NCBI GenBank assembly: GCA_002786065.1 | Contig: NHNY01000004.1 | Span: 558,001 to 622,000, forward strand | Direction of reading: 5' to 3' | Source: Microcyclospora pomicola | Lineage: Eukaryota; Ascomycota; Dothideomycetes; Capnodiales | DNA length: 64,000 nucleotides | Shown here: piece after piece, positions 1 through 10,437 of the stretch | Layout of the letters: every line of letters starts with the position of its first letter | Position numbering within the stretch: position 1 is the first letter of the stretch | The notes under the pieces: generated by a model | What the model was told of the DNA's origin: nothing | The model's database searches: none | What the model saw: only the letters and a program-made list of their open reading frames with translations | Translations under genes and position numbers: made by a program

Positions 1-2
1 CC

Positions 3-113
3 GGAAACGATCGCGACATGGCCAGCGCGATAATATTCGCTGCCACCAATCAATACCTCAATGGCCAGACTGTGACCGTGGATGGTGGCTACACCCTCGC
101 GGCAGGTTTGTAG
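3..113 (+). CDS. Short-chain dehydrogenase/reductase, 3' end only
   Basis: The last 36 codons of a gene that starts outside the window. The frame reads as the C-terminal end of a classical short-chain dehydrogenase: a DMASAIIFAAT helix, then the NGQTVTVDGGYTL stretch that in this family (typically 'ltGq.i.vDGG') closes the Rossmann fold near the cofactor pocket. The stop is TAG at 111-113. Such enzymes are NAD(P)(H)-dependent oxidoreductases. The catalytic Ser/Tyr/Lys and the cofactor-binding motif lie upstream and cannot be checked, so substrate and exact subfamily are unknown. Confidence 0.8.
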   Translation, partial: GNDRDMASAIIFAATNQYLNGQTVTVDGGYTLAAGL

Positions 114-627
114 ATGAAGCCCCCATGGAATGTTTGATCAACGAGAAACGGCCAGTAGATCTAGCGTCATCTCAGTCGTAATGGCTTCGACTGCACAAAT
201 CTGCATGAGTTCATACAACGCAGAGTATTGTAAATGTCAATCAAAGCACTGTCAACGAAGTAGTGAAATCTCCCGTATGCCCTCTACCTCCCGTCGGCAG
301 ATGTTCTGCTCGAGCGATCCACATAGAGCTGTGCAAGACAATCTGTGTTGGCATTGTGATACGACGAAGGGGAGAAGGGTTTAAAATTGCAATTAGATCT
401 AATGAACATCTTTGTAAGGGGACCGCGAACTACGTACAGATGTTGTATCACGCAAGCGTGGGCAATAAAGCTGACTAGGTCCGAGCGGAAAAGGGACGCT
501 AGTCCCCAAGCAGACTTGCCTCCAAGAATAACATGTGCCGTTCACATTATCATTCTTCAAACATAGACTTGCACATCAATCTGCTTGGAACTTTCCTCAA
601 CCCAAATACCACTTTTTAGCTGAAGCC
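114..627. other. Intergenic region upstream of CWC2
   Basis: About 500 bases between the dehydrogenase stop and the likely CWC2 start. Only short overlapping frames without recognisable protein content. It presumably holds the 3' UTR of the dehydrogenase and the promoter and 5' leader of CWC2. An in-frame upstream ATG at 535 would lengthen CWC2 by 31 residues. Confidence 0.6.
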
Positions 628-1866
628 ATGGCTGAAGTCATGGAGGCCGCTGTTCCCTCTTTCACTGAAAGCAGTGAGGCTCCTGCAACCTCTACTTCCC
701 TGGTGCCTGTCTCTGAAGGCAGCATACAAAAGGTCCGCAAGACCAAGATCATAAAGCGCAAACGTCGCCCAGCACGCCCGCAACAGGATCCTGCGACGTT
801 CAAAAGCGAGCCGCCACCGCAGACCGGCACGATCTTCAACATCTGGTACAACAAATGGTCCGGCGGAGATCGCGAAGACGCGCATTCCTCGAAAACGCAG
901 GCCAAGGGCCGCTGCAACGTCGCGCTCGACAGCGGATACACCAAAGCCGATAAGGTGCTCGGCAGCTACTTCTGTCTCTTCTTCGCGCGGGGACTGTGTC
1001 CGAAGGGTCAGGATTGCGAGTATCTGCACCGATTGCCGAACAGTCGAATAGGGAAGGAGGGAGGATTGGGGGATATCTTTCCATCAAACGTGGATTGCTT
1101 TGGACGAGACAAGTTTAGTGACTACAGAGATGACATGGGCGGAGTGGGGTCTTTCATGCGAGTAAACAGGACGCTGTATATTGGCCGGATACATGTGACC
1201 GATGATATCGAGGAAGTGGTCGCGAGACATTTTCAGGAATGGGGACAGGTTGAGAGGACGAGAGTGCTGCCTAGCCGTGGCGTGGCGTTTGTCACGTACA
1301 CGCACCTGGCCAACAGCGAATTTGCGAAGGAGGCTATGGCGCATCAGAGCTTGGATCATAACGAGACGCTGAATGTGCGGTGGGCAACAGTGGATCCCAA
1401 CCCGGTCGCGCAGAAACGAGAAGCAAGACGGGTGGAAGAACAAGCGGCGGAGGCCATCAGAAGGGCTTTGCCTGCAAGCTATGTGGCAGAGTTGGAGGGC
1501 AGGCGGTACGAAGGAGCAGACCCAGAAGCAGAGAGGAAACGCCGGAAAATCGACGGAAGTTTTGGGCTTCAAGGATACGATGCTCCAGACGATGTGTGGT
1601 ATGCATCAGAGAAGGCACGCATTGAGGGAGGCGACGAAAAGATGATGCTGGAAGGTGCTGGGGAGGATGAAGCGGAAGACGATGAGCATGGAGGCCCACT
1701 ACTTCTCGGCTCTGGCTCTAGGGTCGAGGAGCCTGTTCCAAATGGTCTGCTCGGCATATCGACACTGGCGGCATTGAAGGGCTTTACGGCTGGCGGTAAC
1801 GATGCGAAGGCACCTGATAAAACCGCGGGACCGCTTGTTGGTTACGACAGTGATGACGATGATTGA
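628..1866 (+). CDS. CWC2: Pre-mRNA-splicing factor CWC2 (CCCH zinc finger plus RRM)
   Basis: Component of the Prp19-associated (NineTeen) complex that contacts U6 snRNA and helps shape the spliceosome's active centre. The 412-residue protein from ATG 628 contains a CCCH zinc finger, C116-x7-C124-x5-C130-x3-H134 (ARGLC..GQDCEYLH), within a torus-type region (NIWYNKWSGGD..K..A..RCN), followed by an RRM at about 181-255 (RTLYIGRIH as RNP2, GVAFVTY as RNP1). This zinc finger-RRM order is diagnostic of Cwc2/Cwf2. The C-terminal third is charged and ends in an acidic tail (YDSDDDD). I chose ATG 628 because its context is GCCATGG and the N-terminal extension from ATG 535 is not family-like; the longer start is possible. 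There is no intron. The neighbouring hydrolase is functionally unrelated. Confidence 0.9.
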   Translation: MAEVMEAAVPSFTESSEAPATSTSLVPVSEGSIQKVRKTKIIKRKRRPARPQQDPATFKSEPPPQTGTIFNIWYNKWSGGDREDAHSSKTQAKGRCNVALDSGYTKADKVLGSYFCLFFARGLCPKGQDCEYLHRLPNSRIGKEGGLGDIFPSNVDCFGRDKFSDYRDDMGGVGSFMRVNRTLYIGRIHVTDDIEEVVARHFQEWGQVERTRVLPSRGVAFVTYTHLANSEFAKEAMAHQSLDHNETLNVRWATVDPNPVAQKREARRVEEQAAEAIRRALPASYVAELEGRRYEGADPEAERKRRKIDGSFGLQGYDAPDDVWYASEKARIEGGDEKMMLEGAGEDEAEDDEHGGPLLLGSGSRVEEPVPNGLLGISTLAALKGFTAGGNDAKAPDKTAGPLVGYDSDDDD

Positions 1867-2358
1867 GTCGGTGTGGAGATCCGCAATAACTACCTTGCGA
1901 TACCCAGTATCCAGATGTGTATCACCAACGAATTTGTCAGCTCATGCAGCGTCAGCGACTGGCTCTGTGCAGCTTCAGTCTCGCTTGTGCCATGACGGCT
2001 TGATCGTGGCCGACATTACTGATTCTCGCGAATTCGCAGCTGCTTTTGGGTTGTCACCCAAATCCCAAAGGCCATGATTATTGATCTTTAAAGGACGAGT
2101 TTGGTGGTGTCACTGTGGTCACGTCCTGTATGATCGGGCCGGTGTTACGACAGTGACGAGTTGGAGTCCGATTTCCGCGATCGCCCCGCATGCGGCAATA
2201 CAGTGTAGCTTTACCTAGGTTGATGTCTGCTGGAAGACATGAATGCGTGCTGTCATTCGTTACTACAACCACTGTGACTACAGCATTAAAATCTCCATCG
2301 TCCTTCTTTCTACAGGTCCACCATCCTGAGACTGGAAGTTGACTCATATCTTGAAATC
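1867..2358. other. Intergenic region between CWC2 and hydrolase gene
   Basis: About 490 bases between two genes on the same strand. It should hold the CWC2 terminator and the promoter of the hydrolase. I see no gene or notable repeat. Confidence 0.6.
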
Positions 2359-3806
2359 ATGCCTTTGACATCAGACCTCCAGCTCGATGCGAGCAAGTTT
2401 CAACCGGAGGCTATTAGCAAGGAGACCAATACGTTCAATGCCAAGCTGATGGAGGTGATGAAGGGTGGACCGAAATGGTGGGAGGTAAGATTGGCATTGC
2501 AGCATACACGTCGAACATCTTGGTATAGTGGAATGAGACTAAGTGTAACCAGGTCGGAGCAGAACGATACAGACAAATGCGATGGTATGATACCTATCTT
2601 TCAACAGAGCTCTGACCAAGTCTTCCCTGATAGTGACTGTGGTGATATTTATGTAGGAACGGTGAAACGCCTCTACCGAAGGTATTCAAGCCACGCTACG
2701 AGATGCCTGCGAACCGGAAAGGCTTTTGCTAACAAAACCAAGCCCGTTGTCCTCGACAGCGCTGTCAACATCACCGTTCCCTCCCGAGACGCTGGTCGTG
2801 AGATCCCCTGTCGTGTTCTCAAGCCTTCCAAGACCGAGCCCAAAGGCGTGTTCTACCATATTCACGGTGGAGGCTGGGTTCTGCAGTCGGAAGCCTACCA
2901 AGACACGATGCTCCAATACATCGCCGACCATACTGCTTTGACTGTGGTCTCTGTCGGATACAGACTCGCCCCGGAACATCCGTACCCAGCAGGAAACGAA
3001 GACTGCTTTGACGTTGGCGAGTGGCTGGTCGACCATGCAGAGCAGAAGTTTGGTGCCTCGTTGGCATTCGTCAGTGGCGACTCTGCCGGCGCTCACCTTT
3101 CCGTTCTCACGGCATTCCATCTGCTAGGCAGTAGACCTAAGTTCGCCTTCTCGGGTGTGCTACCTTACTTTTGCACCCAATATCTCTATCATCCCTAACC
3201 TCAACCGGCAGGTCTGGTCCTGAACTTCGGCGCCTACGACCTCGCTGGCTTTTTACCTCAGATGCACCATTTCGATATCGAGCTCGTGCTGACCCACGAG
3301 ATCATGGATCAATTCATAAGCCTCTCTCCCTCACTGAAGTGCATCATTCACTGACACGATCAATCGCAGTTACATCAAAGCCTACCTCCCTGACACGACC
3401 GAAGCCCAGCGCCGCGACCCCTGGATCTCACCATTATACGCGCAGATGCATAAGATGAAGCTGCCGCCTGCTCTCTTCACCTGTGGGACTGCCGACTGCC
3501 TGCTCGATGATTCGGTCATGATGAGCGCGAAGTGGCGCATGAGTGGCGCGGAGAGCGTGTTGAAAGTCTACCCAGGTACGTCGCAATGAGCTGAGTGACG
3601 TCTTATGGATCATGATTCGCGTTCTACGATCTCTCCAATGAAGTGGTAGCGCAGTGGAGATGCGAATCTGGAGGAAAGTACTGACTTTTGGCTTCTGTTG
3701 CGTAGGTGCTCCACATGGCTTCATTTTCTTTCCACCAGACAGCGGCAGCGAGACTGTACAGAATGGTCTGGACGACGTAACAACGTTCATCAATGAGAAG
3801 ATCTGA
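2359..3806 (+). CDS. Alpha/beta hydrolase fold-3 esterase/lipase (GDXG, HSL-like)
   Basis: Serine esterase of the hormone-sensitive-lipase-like family, probably acting on short-chain esters. The oxyanion-hole motif HGGGW is at about 2863-2880 and the nucleophile elbow GDSAG at about 3076-3090; the acid and base of the triad lie in TADCLLDD and APHGF in the last two exons. My exon model is 2359-2484, 2553-2584, 2657-2681, 2743-3154, 3212-3338, 3370-3575 and 3706-3806, giving 342 residues; the 32- and 25-base micro-exons are supported by family sequence (VGAERYRQMRW, NGETPLPK). The fifth junction is uncertain: the only GT-AG pair that keeps frame makes a 31-base intron, and the alternative near 3318 has no GT donor. 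The gene may carry a damaged splice site. No signal peptide is seen. Confidence 0.82.
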
Positions 3807-4151
3807 AATGTGATGCGGAATGTGTAGAGAAACTTTAGAAAGGAGGAAGCATTATGGAGTGCAGGATCGGGCGTGTATGGATGCCTCTGTTGTCTTCCAA
3901 TCTAATGTACACACGAAACTACGAACTATACTAAAAGCCTCCAACAACCTCCAGCTGGACTTCCTATGTTACATCTGCGGAGCGAGCCCAGCATCTCTTC
4001 ATCCTGAGAGTTCCAGGTCCTGCGCTGCACATTGTCGGTCATGTGCAATCGTCCTTTTGCAAACCCCATAGGCACGTTTTACTTGGGGTTGAACCAAGTT
4101 CCAAAGATGTTGATCCCGAAGCCACTGTGACACAGCGCAAGCAATACCTCA
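3807..4151. other. Convergent intergenic region (hydrolase / STE3)
   Basis: About 345 bases between the stop codons of two convergent genes. It must contain both 3' UTRs. No further feature seen. Confidence 0.6.
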
Positions 4152-5343
4152 TTACTTCTCTAGCGTTTCAGATGCCGAGTCGGAATTGATCGACGGCTTG
4201 CGTGACGACATGGAGTCTGTCATTGACACAGTCTGGCTTGGGAGGTCTGCGGACTTTTGGCGGGCAAAGAACAGGCGACTCTTACTGTTGTATGTAGCGA
4301 TGGCACTGGCAAGCGAGGTGCGGGATCGAGATTCATTTTCCTCCGTCTGGCGCAGCGTTGGAAACAGACGGCCGAGACCGATACCACAAAGGGCAGCGCG
4401 ATATGAGGCGAGTGCGTCTTTCCCCAGTCCGAAGAAGAGAAACACTATGATCCCACTGGCGAGCCAGATGTAGCGATCGTAGAAGATGACCCCGCCGGTA
4501 GGAACGGTAGTCATCGTGGTCCATGTGCTATCATTGTGGACCTCGGGCCACTCATAGGCTGTACTGTACATAGTGAGGTTTCGGGAGAGGATGAAAGCTT
4601 GCACAGCTGTGAAGCCAACGATCCAGATGACGCATAGCAGGTAGAGGCGTAGAAAGCGTGACTTATTTGTGTTGTTGCTGGCGACGATGGTGCTGAACGT
4701 GATGCGGTAGCGGTAGAGACGGATCAAGACGAGTACTAGTACGCAATGTCAGTTATGCAGAGTCAGCAATGAAACAAACAGACGACTCACTTGCGAAGTA
4801 TGCATCGATCAACGTCCAGATGAGTGGCGGCATGAACATGAGGAGAATCGTGACCCAGGTAGGACTGGCGGCTGGGACACAGCCAGAAATGGTGAGAATA
4901 TAGTAACGCTCCGGCTGAACGATGAAATGGAAGGCCATTTGCAAAACTGCTGGCGCGACGCAGATAGTAACCTCAATAATGGTCTCCCTCCGAAGCTGTG
5001 CCTTTGTCCGCAGCATTGTTGCCTTGTCGGTGTCCATGACCTTTGCTAAAGCCCGCAAAATGCAACATAGTGCGGCCGGCGCACCAACATTTGACGCAAT
5101 TTGTAGCTTGACTTCGACATCGCACAGTCCGACTCCGTGGAACCAACTCGTAACGTCGTCGTTCGGCCAGATCAGAGCATTGACGAAGGACTGGAAGTTC
5201 AGGTAGATGAGCCAGGCAACGAGAACTGTGGCGCCGATGTTACGGTTGCGGAAGTGCCAACACAGTGGGGGGATGATGAGGAGTGTGACGATGAAGCTCA
5301 CGATGGCCAGTACGACACCACCCGGATAGACCTGGTCGGCCAT
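4152..5343 (-). CDS. STE3: STE3-type mating pheromone receptor (a-factor receptor class GPCR)
   Basis: Seven-transmembrane receptor for a lipopeptide mating pheromone, signalling through a heterotrimeric G protein. Two exons, 5343-4791 and 4735-4152, flank a 55-base intron (GTGAGT...ACTAG) and give 378 residues. Hydrophobic segments run in order: VVLAIVSFIVTLLIIPP, VLVAWLIYLNFQSFV, a segment around APAALCCIL, VTICVAPAVLQMAF, TWVTILLMFMPPLIW, YLLCVIWIVGFTAV and WLASGIIVFLFFGLG. Family hallmarks include PPLCWHFRNRN after TM1, the NALIWPNDD loop, LCDVEVKL before TM3 and RLYRYR after TM5. The tail is Ser-rich and probably phosphorylated. The gene is intact, so the receptor should be functional. 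TGAAACA-type elements lie about 430-450 bases upstream. The MAT locus is not in the window. Confidence 0.93.
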
Positions 5344-6234
5344 AATCCTGCTCCGATATACTTCTGTGGCTTGAGCAAGTCGCAGTCCGTGAGTTGAGGA
5401 ATTGTGGCTTTCAAGCTCGAAATGACAAGGAAAGATCTTGCGAATGGGCTTGGAGAAAAGTAGTGACAGAAAGGGACATTGGAGAGATAGATCAAATATC
5501 TAGAGAAGGTCGGGAACATTATGCATGGAGCAATCGCCATTGAAGAGCATCAATAAGGGTGAGACTGGACTAGGCCGGACCTTCAATAGAAAATGCTGCG
5601 ACAAAAGAGAGACAACCAACCTCTTGTCCACGACGTATAGCTTTCGCCTCAGTGTGGAAGCCAACCACTCCGCTGTGATCGTCAATGACGGCATCTAGCA
5701 ATAAGCTCGGGAGGTGAAGTCAAAGGAGTCACTGTATTGAGATGTCAATAGAGTTTGGTCAATAGACTGAAACTGCTCTAGATGCAAGGGTGAAACAGCC
5801 GCGGCACTTCGACAGCAGTGACTCTCCTTCTTGCATCGCTGCACACATAAGCTGGCGGTCATCCCCATCGAGAGCTGATGAGATTACAATGCTGGGGCTT
5901 GACGCTGGGATTGAGAATAGAGAGCAATTCTAGGCAGAACTCATCGTGAGGTGACGATGTAGATCTACGCCAAGCCTGCATGAATGACTCCACCCCTCTT
6001 TGGCGACTCGTGCGCCAACTTTGTCGTCCGGCCATTGGCTGTATCGCTGTGGAATCAATCTACGATGTGTACTCAGCTCATGACTCTATCCTGCGACCAC
6101 GACTAAGCCGAAACTGCTGACAAACTCTTTGTCAACAGATGTGACATAGGTGTAAGCCTCGTGCATGAGCTCGTACTTATAGGCTTGAGTCTGAATCTAA
6201 TCAACATGCCACAGACTCGAGCAGCATCAACATC
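5344..6234. other. Divergent promoter region (STE3 / epoxide hydrolase)
   Basis: About 890 bases between two divergently transcribed genes; holds both promoters. Apart from the TGAAAC elements near 5768-5797, reported separately, I see no gene or strong repeat. Confidence 0.6.
5768..5797 (+). promoter_or_regulatory. Candidate pheromone response elements upstream of STE3
   Basis: TGAAACT at 5768-5774 and TGAAACA at 5791-5797 lie 23 bases apart, about 430-450 bases upstream of the STE3 start. TGAAACA is the Ste12 pheromone response element of yeast, often found in clusters. The match is exact for one copy and one base off for the other; a 7-mer can occur by chance. Confidence 0.35.
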
Positions 6235-7369
6235 ATGGCCACTCTCTCAGAGCATGTGGTGAAGTACGCCAATGACAAGAAGGAAATATACTATGTAGCT
6301 GGTGGTCCCGTGGACGGACCACTGCTCATCTTTCTCCATGGCTGGCCGGGCATTGCCAGAACCTGGCTACCACAACTGAACGTCTTTGCTGCATTGGGGT
6401 TCAGAATCGTTGCCCCTGATATGCCTGGATACGGAAATTCGACCAGCAACAAAGTCTATTCAGATTATGCCATGCAGACGATCGTCGACGGCATGTTGGC
6501 TATGCTAGCAGACCTCGGCCGCGAGGATGCGGTCTGGGTGGCCCACGATTGGGGCTGTGGAGTCCTCGTACGTCTTGGTCACGACCATCTCCACACAGAG
6601 CTAATGAGTCTTACAGTGGTCACTTGTCGCCGTCCACCCAAAAGTCTGCCGGGGTGCTATTGGCATGGCTGTGCCGTACGGAGTCCTAGAACTCGGGGTC
6701 CAAGAGGCCATCAAATACGTGAACCGCGAGAAGTATCCCATCTCCGAGTTTCCCCACGGGCAGTGGTCGTACCAAATCTTCTACGAGCAGCATTTCGACA
6801 AAGCGACCTCTTGGTCGGACCAGGACGCAGCCAGCGCTCTTCGCGTCACGCTCGCTAAAGGTAGTCCACGTGCGCTCGAGAAGCCTTCTCCGCTGGCCTA
6901 CACGATGAGGGACGGAGGGCGCATGGGCGGGACTTCGGGGCCTCCTCCTAAGTCGACGATTGCCCCTGGGAAATCGTCATTAGACGCGCTTCCAGAGGAA
7001 GTCGTGCAGGAGTTCGAGCAAGCCATGACGCGGACGGGTTTCTTTGGCGCGAATGCTTACTACATGAACCACAAAGCCAATCGCGAGTACATCCTTCGAG
7101 ATGCCGTCAACGATCGCGTCGTCGACTTGCCGGTGCTGTTCATTGAGGCCAAGTACGATAGCGTGCTCGACACTGCAGACTCGCGCCTCGCCGAGCCCAT
7201 GAAGAAGCTGTGTAAGGATCTCACGTACACCTCGATCGATGCTGGTCATTGGGTGGCATTGGAGAAGCCTGAGGAGACAAATGCCGCGATGGCGCGCTGG
7301 TTGGTCGAGAAAGTGCCGTCGTATTGGCCTGGATTCTGGAGCAATGCGTTCGCGGTGAGCAAATTGTAG
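6235..7369 (+). CDS. Epoxide hydrolase-like alpha/beta hydrolase
   Basis: Predicted hydrolase of epoxides or related electrophiles, acting through an aspartate nucleophile. Exons 6235-6567 and 6617-7369 flank a 49-base intron (GTACGT...TTACAG); the spliced protein has 361 residues. It shows the oxyanion motif HGWPG near residue 35, the nucleophile elbow HDWG with Asp105, and the catalytic base in GHWVALEKPEE (His322). Asp rather than Ser or Cys at the elbow is the mark of epoxide hydrolases and haloalkane dehalogenases. An acid candidate is Asp in EAKYDSVLD. A middle cap segment carries several tyrosines. There is no signal peptide, so it is probably cytosolic or peroxisomal; the end is SKL-like but reads AVSKL, a good match to a PTS1 peroxisomal signal. 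Substrate unknown. It converges on the MFS gene. Confidence 0.87.
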
Positions 7370-7608
7370 TTATATATGTTTCTCGTGGGTCACTGGAGCG
7401 AAGATCTATGATGGATGGGTTGACTCAGTGACAGCCCGACGCAATGGTGAGTGCAACTGACCCTTGCGATGCTAGTTCATCGGCGAGGGTGATACCGAAA
7501 TAGCTATCAATTTCGTGTATGTACAAAGCGTATGTACGGTCAACGTGCTTACTACATCCGTACCTTAGCCAAGGTCGCAATCTTCATAGCATTTCATATA
7601 CTGATGCT

Positions 7609-9559
7609 TCAGACTTTCTCCTCATACATCAGGCCGTCGCCTTTTCCCGAATCCGGTCCCGCAGCAACCGAACTCTGCCTCCGCTCCGCGATGTTCCTCG
7701 CCTCATCCGTCTCGTCGTAGGCGATGAGCAATTCACCGTCCTTACCATAGCGACGGGGAAGATCCCGCGCGACTTTGACGACATCGAAGGCACCCTTCAA
7801 GCCGGACACCTTGTGGAAGATCTCATCCATTTCTTCAAGTGAGCGGCCGGAGGTCTCGGGGAAGAACCAATAAACGCATGGGACCCTGAAGAATGATCAT
7901 CAGCGGGTTTCATAGCCATGTATGATATCTTGGCGTGGGGTAAGGAGCCAGGTTCATACGTACATGAATGCGTTGATGCAGCCAAAGACGATGTAGGTTT
8001 TGTAGCCGATAGATTGGAACGCGACTGGTGTGACCATGACGACCATACTAGCAAGAATAGTCAGTTGGTGGCTCAGTTCCTCAAGCTGTACTTGGACGTA
8101 CAAATTGAAAATCCAGTTCGCTGTGGTCGAGATTGCAGTTGCCGGAGCACGAATCGACAAAGGTGTGATCTCGGCTGGGTAGAGCCAAGTCATACCTAGC
8201 CAACCAATGGCAAAGAACGTGTTGAAGACGAATAGGAAAACCACTGTAGTAATGCCGAAGCCAGAGCCTGACTGACTGCTGACACCTGCAAGAATGGCCA
8301 TGGTACATGCTTGACCGGTCGCGCCGAACAACATCAGGTTTCTTCGACCGAATTTCTCAATTGTGAATATAGCAATGACTAGGATTTCGTCAGTATAGAC
8401 TGGCTTCTGCAGAACGGACGACGACTTACTCGACGCCAGAAAGTACTCCGTGCCGTTACAGGCAGCCAGCAACCTGCTCAGAAAGCCGTCCAGCCCGACC
8501 TGATTATGTAACACGCTCGACAAGTAATATGTAATGATGTTTATTGCGCTGATTTGCTGGAACATCTGATTGACATAGGCCAGTACGGTCCGGTGGAAGT
8601 TACGATTGCGGTTGAGCTTGAAGCAATCCGCGAACGAGCCGTGAGACATCTCGAAAACAGCGTCCTGGACCTGACGGAACTCATCTTGGATTCGCTTGTC
8701 ATCCTCGGGAAGGTCGCTGAGAGCTGAAAGTACTTGCAAGGCTTGCTCGTCTTTGCCTTTCAGAATGAGCCATCGAGGAGACTCAGGTAGTCCCGGGATA
8801 GCACACACGATGAATAACGCCAGGACGATTTGGAACGCTATTGGAAAGCGCCAAGCAATAGATGATGGTTCCAGGAAGGAAAATCCCAGGTCGACCCAGT
8901 AACTTAGCATGACGCCGAAAACGATCAAGCTACCTTCGATCATGACCATTTGGCCTCTTCGATGAGGTTTCGAAGTTTCTGACTGCCAAGTGGGCACCGT
9001 CGAGGTGTTCAGGCCGTTCCCGAAACCTGTTATCAATCGCCCAGCGATGAGTTGGCCAAGGGAAAACGAAGAGCATTGAATTGCAGCACCGACGACCATG
9101 ACGGTTGACCCGACCATGATGGTGCGCTTCCGGCCGAGCAGATTTCCAAGCCAAATGGTGGCAACGGCACCAAAGAAACATCTTCATGACGTTAGAATCG
9201 TGCATTCGGCAAAGTAGGTGAGATAAGCTGACCCGAGCGTGTAACTACCAACTGTAATGCCTTGAACATTCGACGCACGGCCTGGGTTTGGTCCACTGGT
9301 ATCGACCTGAGGGAAAAGATTCAAGAAAGATGGCAGAGTCAACAAGCCACCCATCACACCCTTTTGTTGCGGTCAGCTATATCTCTAGACTAGAGTCGAA
9401 TGATGTGCAGTATACCTGATCATAGCCGAAGAGGGCGAAATCCGTGCCTATTGATTATCAGACAGCTTTCTGTGCTCATGGTGAATGATGCGTACCTGCC
9501 ACTACGGCGATCGCGATCTGGAGCTTTGTGCCCGCTAGGCCGTAGAAGTGCTTCGCCAT
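7609..9559 (-). CDS. MFS sugar transporter (sugar porter family)
   Basis: Plasma-membrane proton-coupled sugar carrier with 12 expected membrane helices. Six exons: 9559-9496, 9447-9416, 9360-9233, 9181-8430, 8378-7964 and 7885-7609, giving 555 residues. Sugar porter signatures are present: GYDQGVMGG after TM1, the GRKR loop between TM2 and TM3, PESPRW in the central loop, EKFGRR after TM8 and PETSGRSLEEMDE after TM12. Introns are 48-78 bases with good branch sites. The fourth intron (8429-8379, 51 bases) is a multiple of three and has no in-frame stop, so its retention would insert 17 residues. The cytosolic C-tail is long and charged. The sugar cannot be told from the sequence. It shares a promoter region with the divergent THR1-AIRS gene. 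Confidence 0.92.
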
Positions 9560-10437
9560 GGCGACAGCCTAGTCCTTGCTGTATCTTGTCGTATTCCAGC
9601 AGACAGGTCTGTTCTGAAGAGACAAGGAGGTAAGAGAGTCCCGCAACGAATGTAAAGTATGAGGGGAAGCTAAATCCAGGAAGCCGCCCATGACCAGGAT
9701 ATACGCGCCATACAGTCTTGTGTCGGACATATGGACGTGATCCGCGGCAGAGAACTCGCGTACTCGTCGAACTTCCTGCACACGTGAGACATGCTGCTGT
9801 TCGAAAGTCAGGGTTCAACGGAGTTGACACAACTAGCGAAAGAAGAAGTATGGTGTCGATCATGATGAATGGCTTAAGCCTGCTAATCTGGTCAATCCGT
9901 CAGTAGCACGCCATGAGCGGCTCAAGTAGCCTATCATCAACATCGCCGGTCTTTAAGTGTATATTGTAGCCCTTCAATAGTGACATTGGCTGCGGTAGCG
10001 TCGAGTACAAGTGACCCGTCGTGGCTGGATGAACTCCTCCACAAGATGGAATTTTGGCGTCAACATGGTAGAAGTCCCTTAGTTGCGGAAAAGCAGTAGC
10101 CAATCAAATTGTTATACAGATATCTATTGCGTCAGGGTTCAGCCTTACCACGTTGACGGAAACGGTACCCCACAGGCTATCTCGAACTCAATTATGTGGG
10201 GCAGATGACGGACGAGGTGGGGCAGCAGAAAAAAAGACACTCGGCTCAGTCATGCATGTGATAGATTGGATTCTTTTGTAAGAGGACTTTTATAGTCATT
10301 TAGTCTCTGATCACTGCCGCGTATTCGGGCACTTGAAGCAACCGTCCAAGAATTTGTGCCGTAGTCAAGATACCGGCAGCTCGCCGCTACGGAGCCTGCA
10401 TGCTACGATAAGGTGCCAATAGCCCTCAATCGCCAAC
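9560..10437. other. Divergent promoter region (MFS / THR1-AIRS)
   Basis: About 880 bases between divergent start codons. No exact TGASTCA (Gcn4/CpcA) site was seen here, although the downstream gene is in amino-acid and purine synthesis; TCAGTCA near 10245 is only a near match. No gene seen. Confidence 0.6.
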
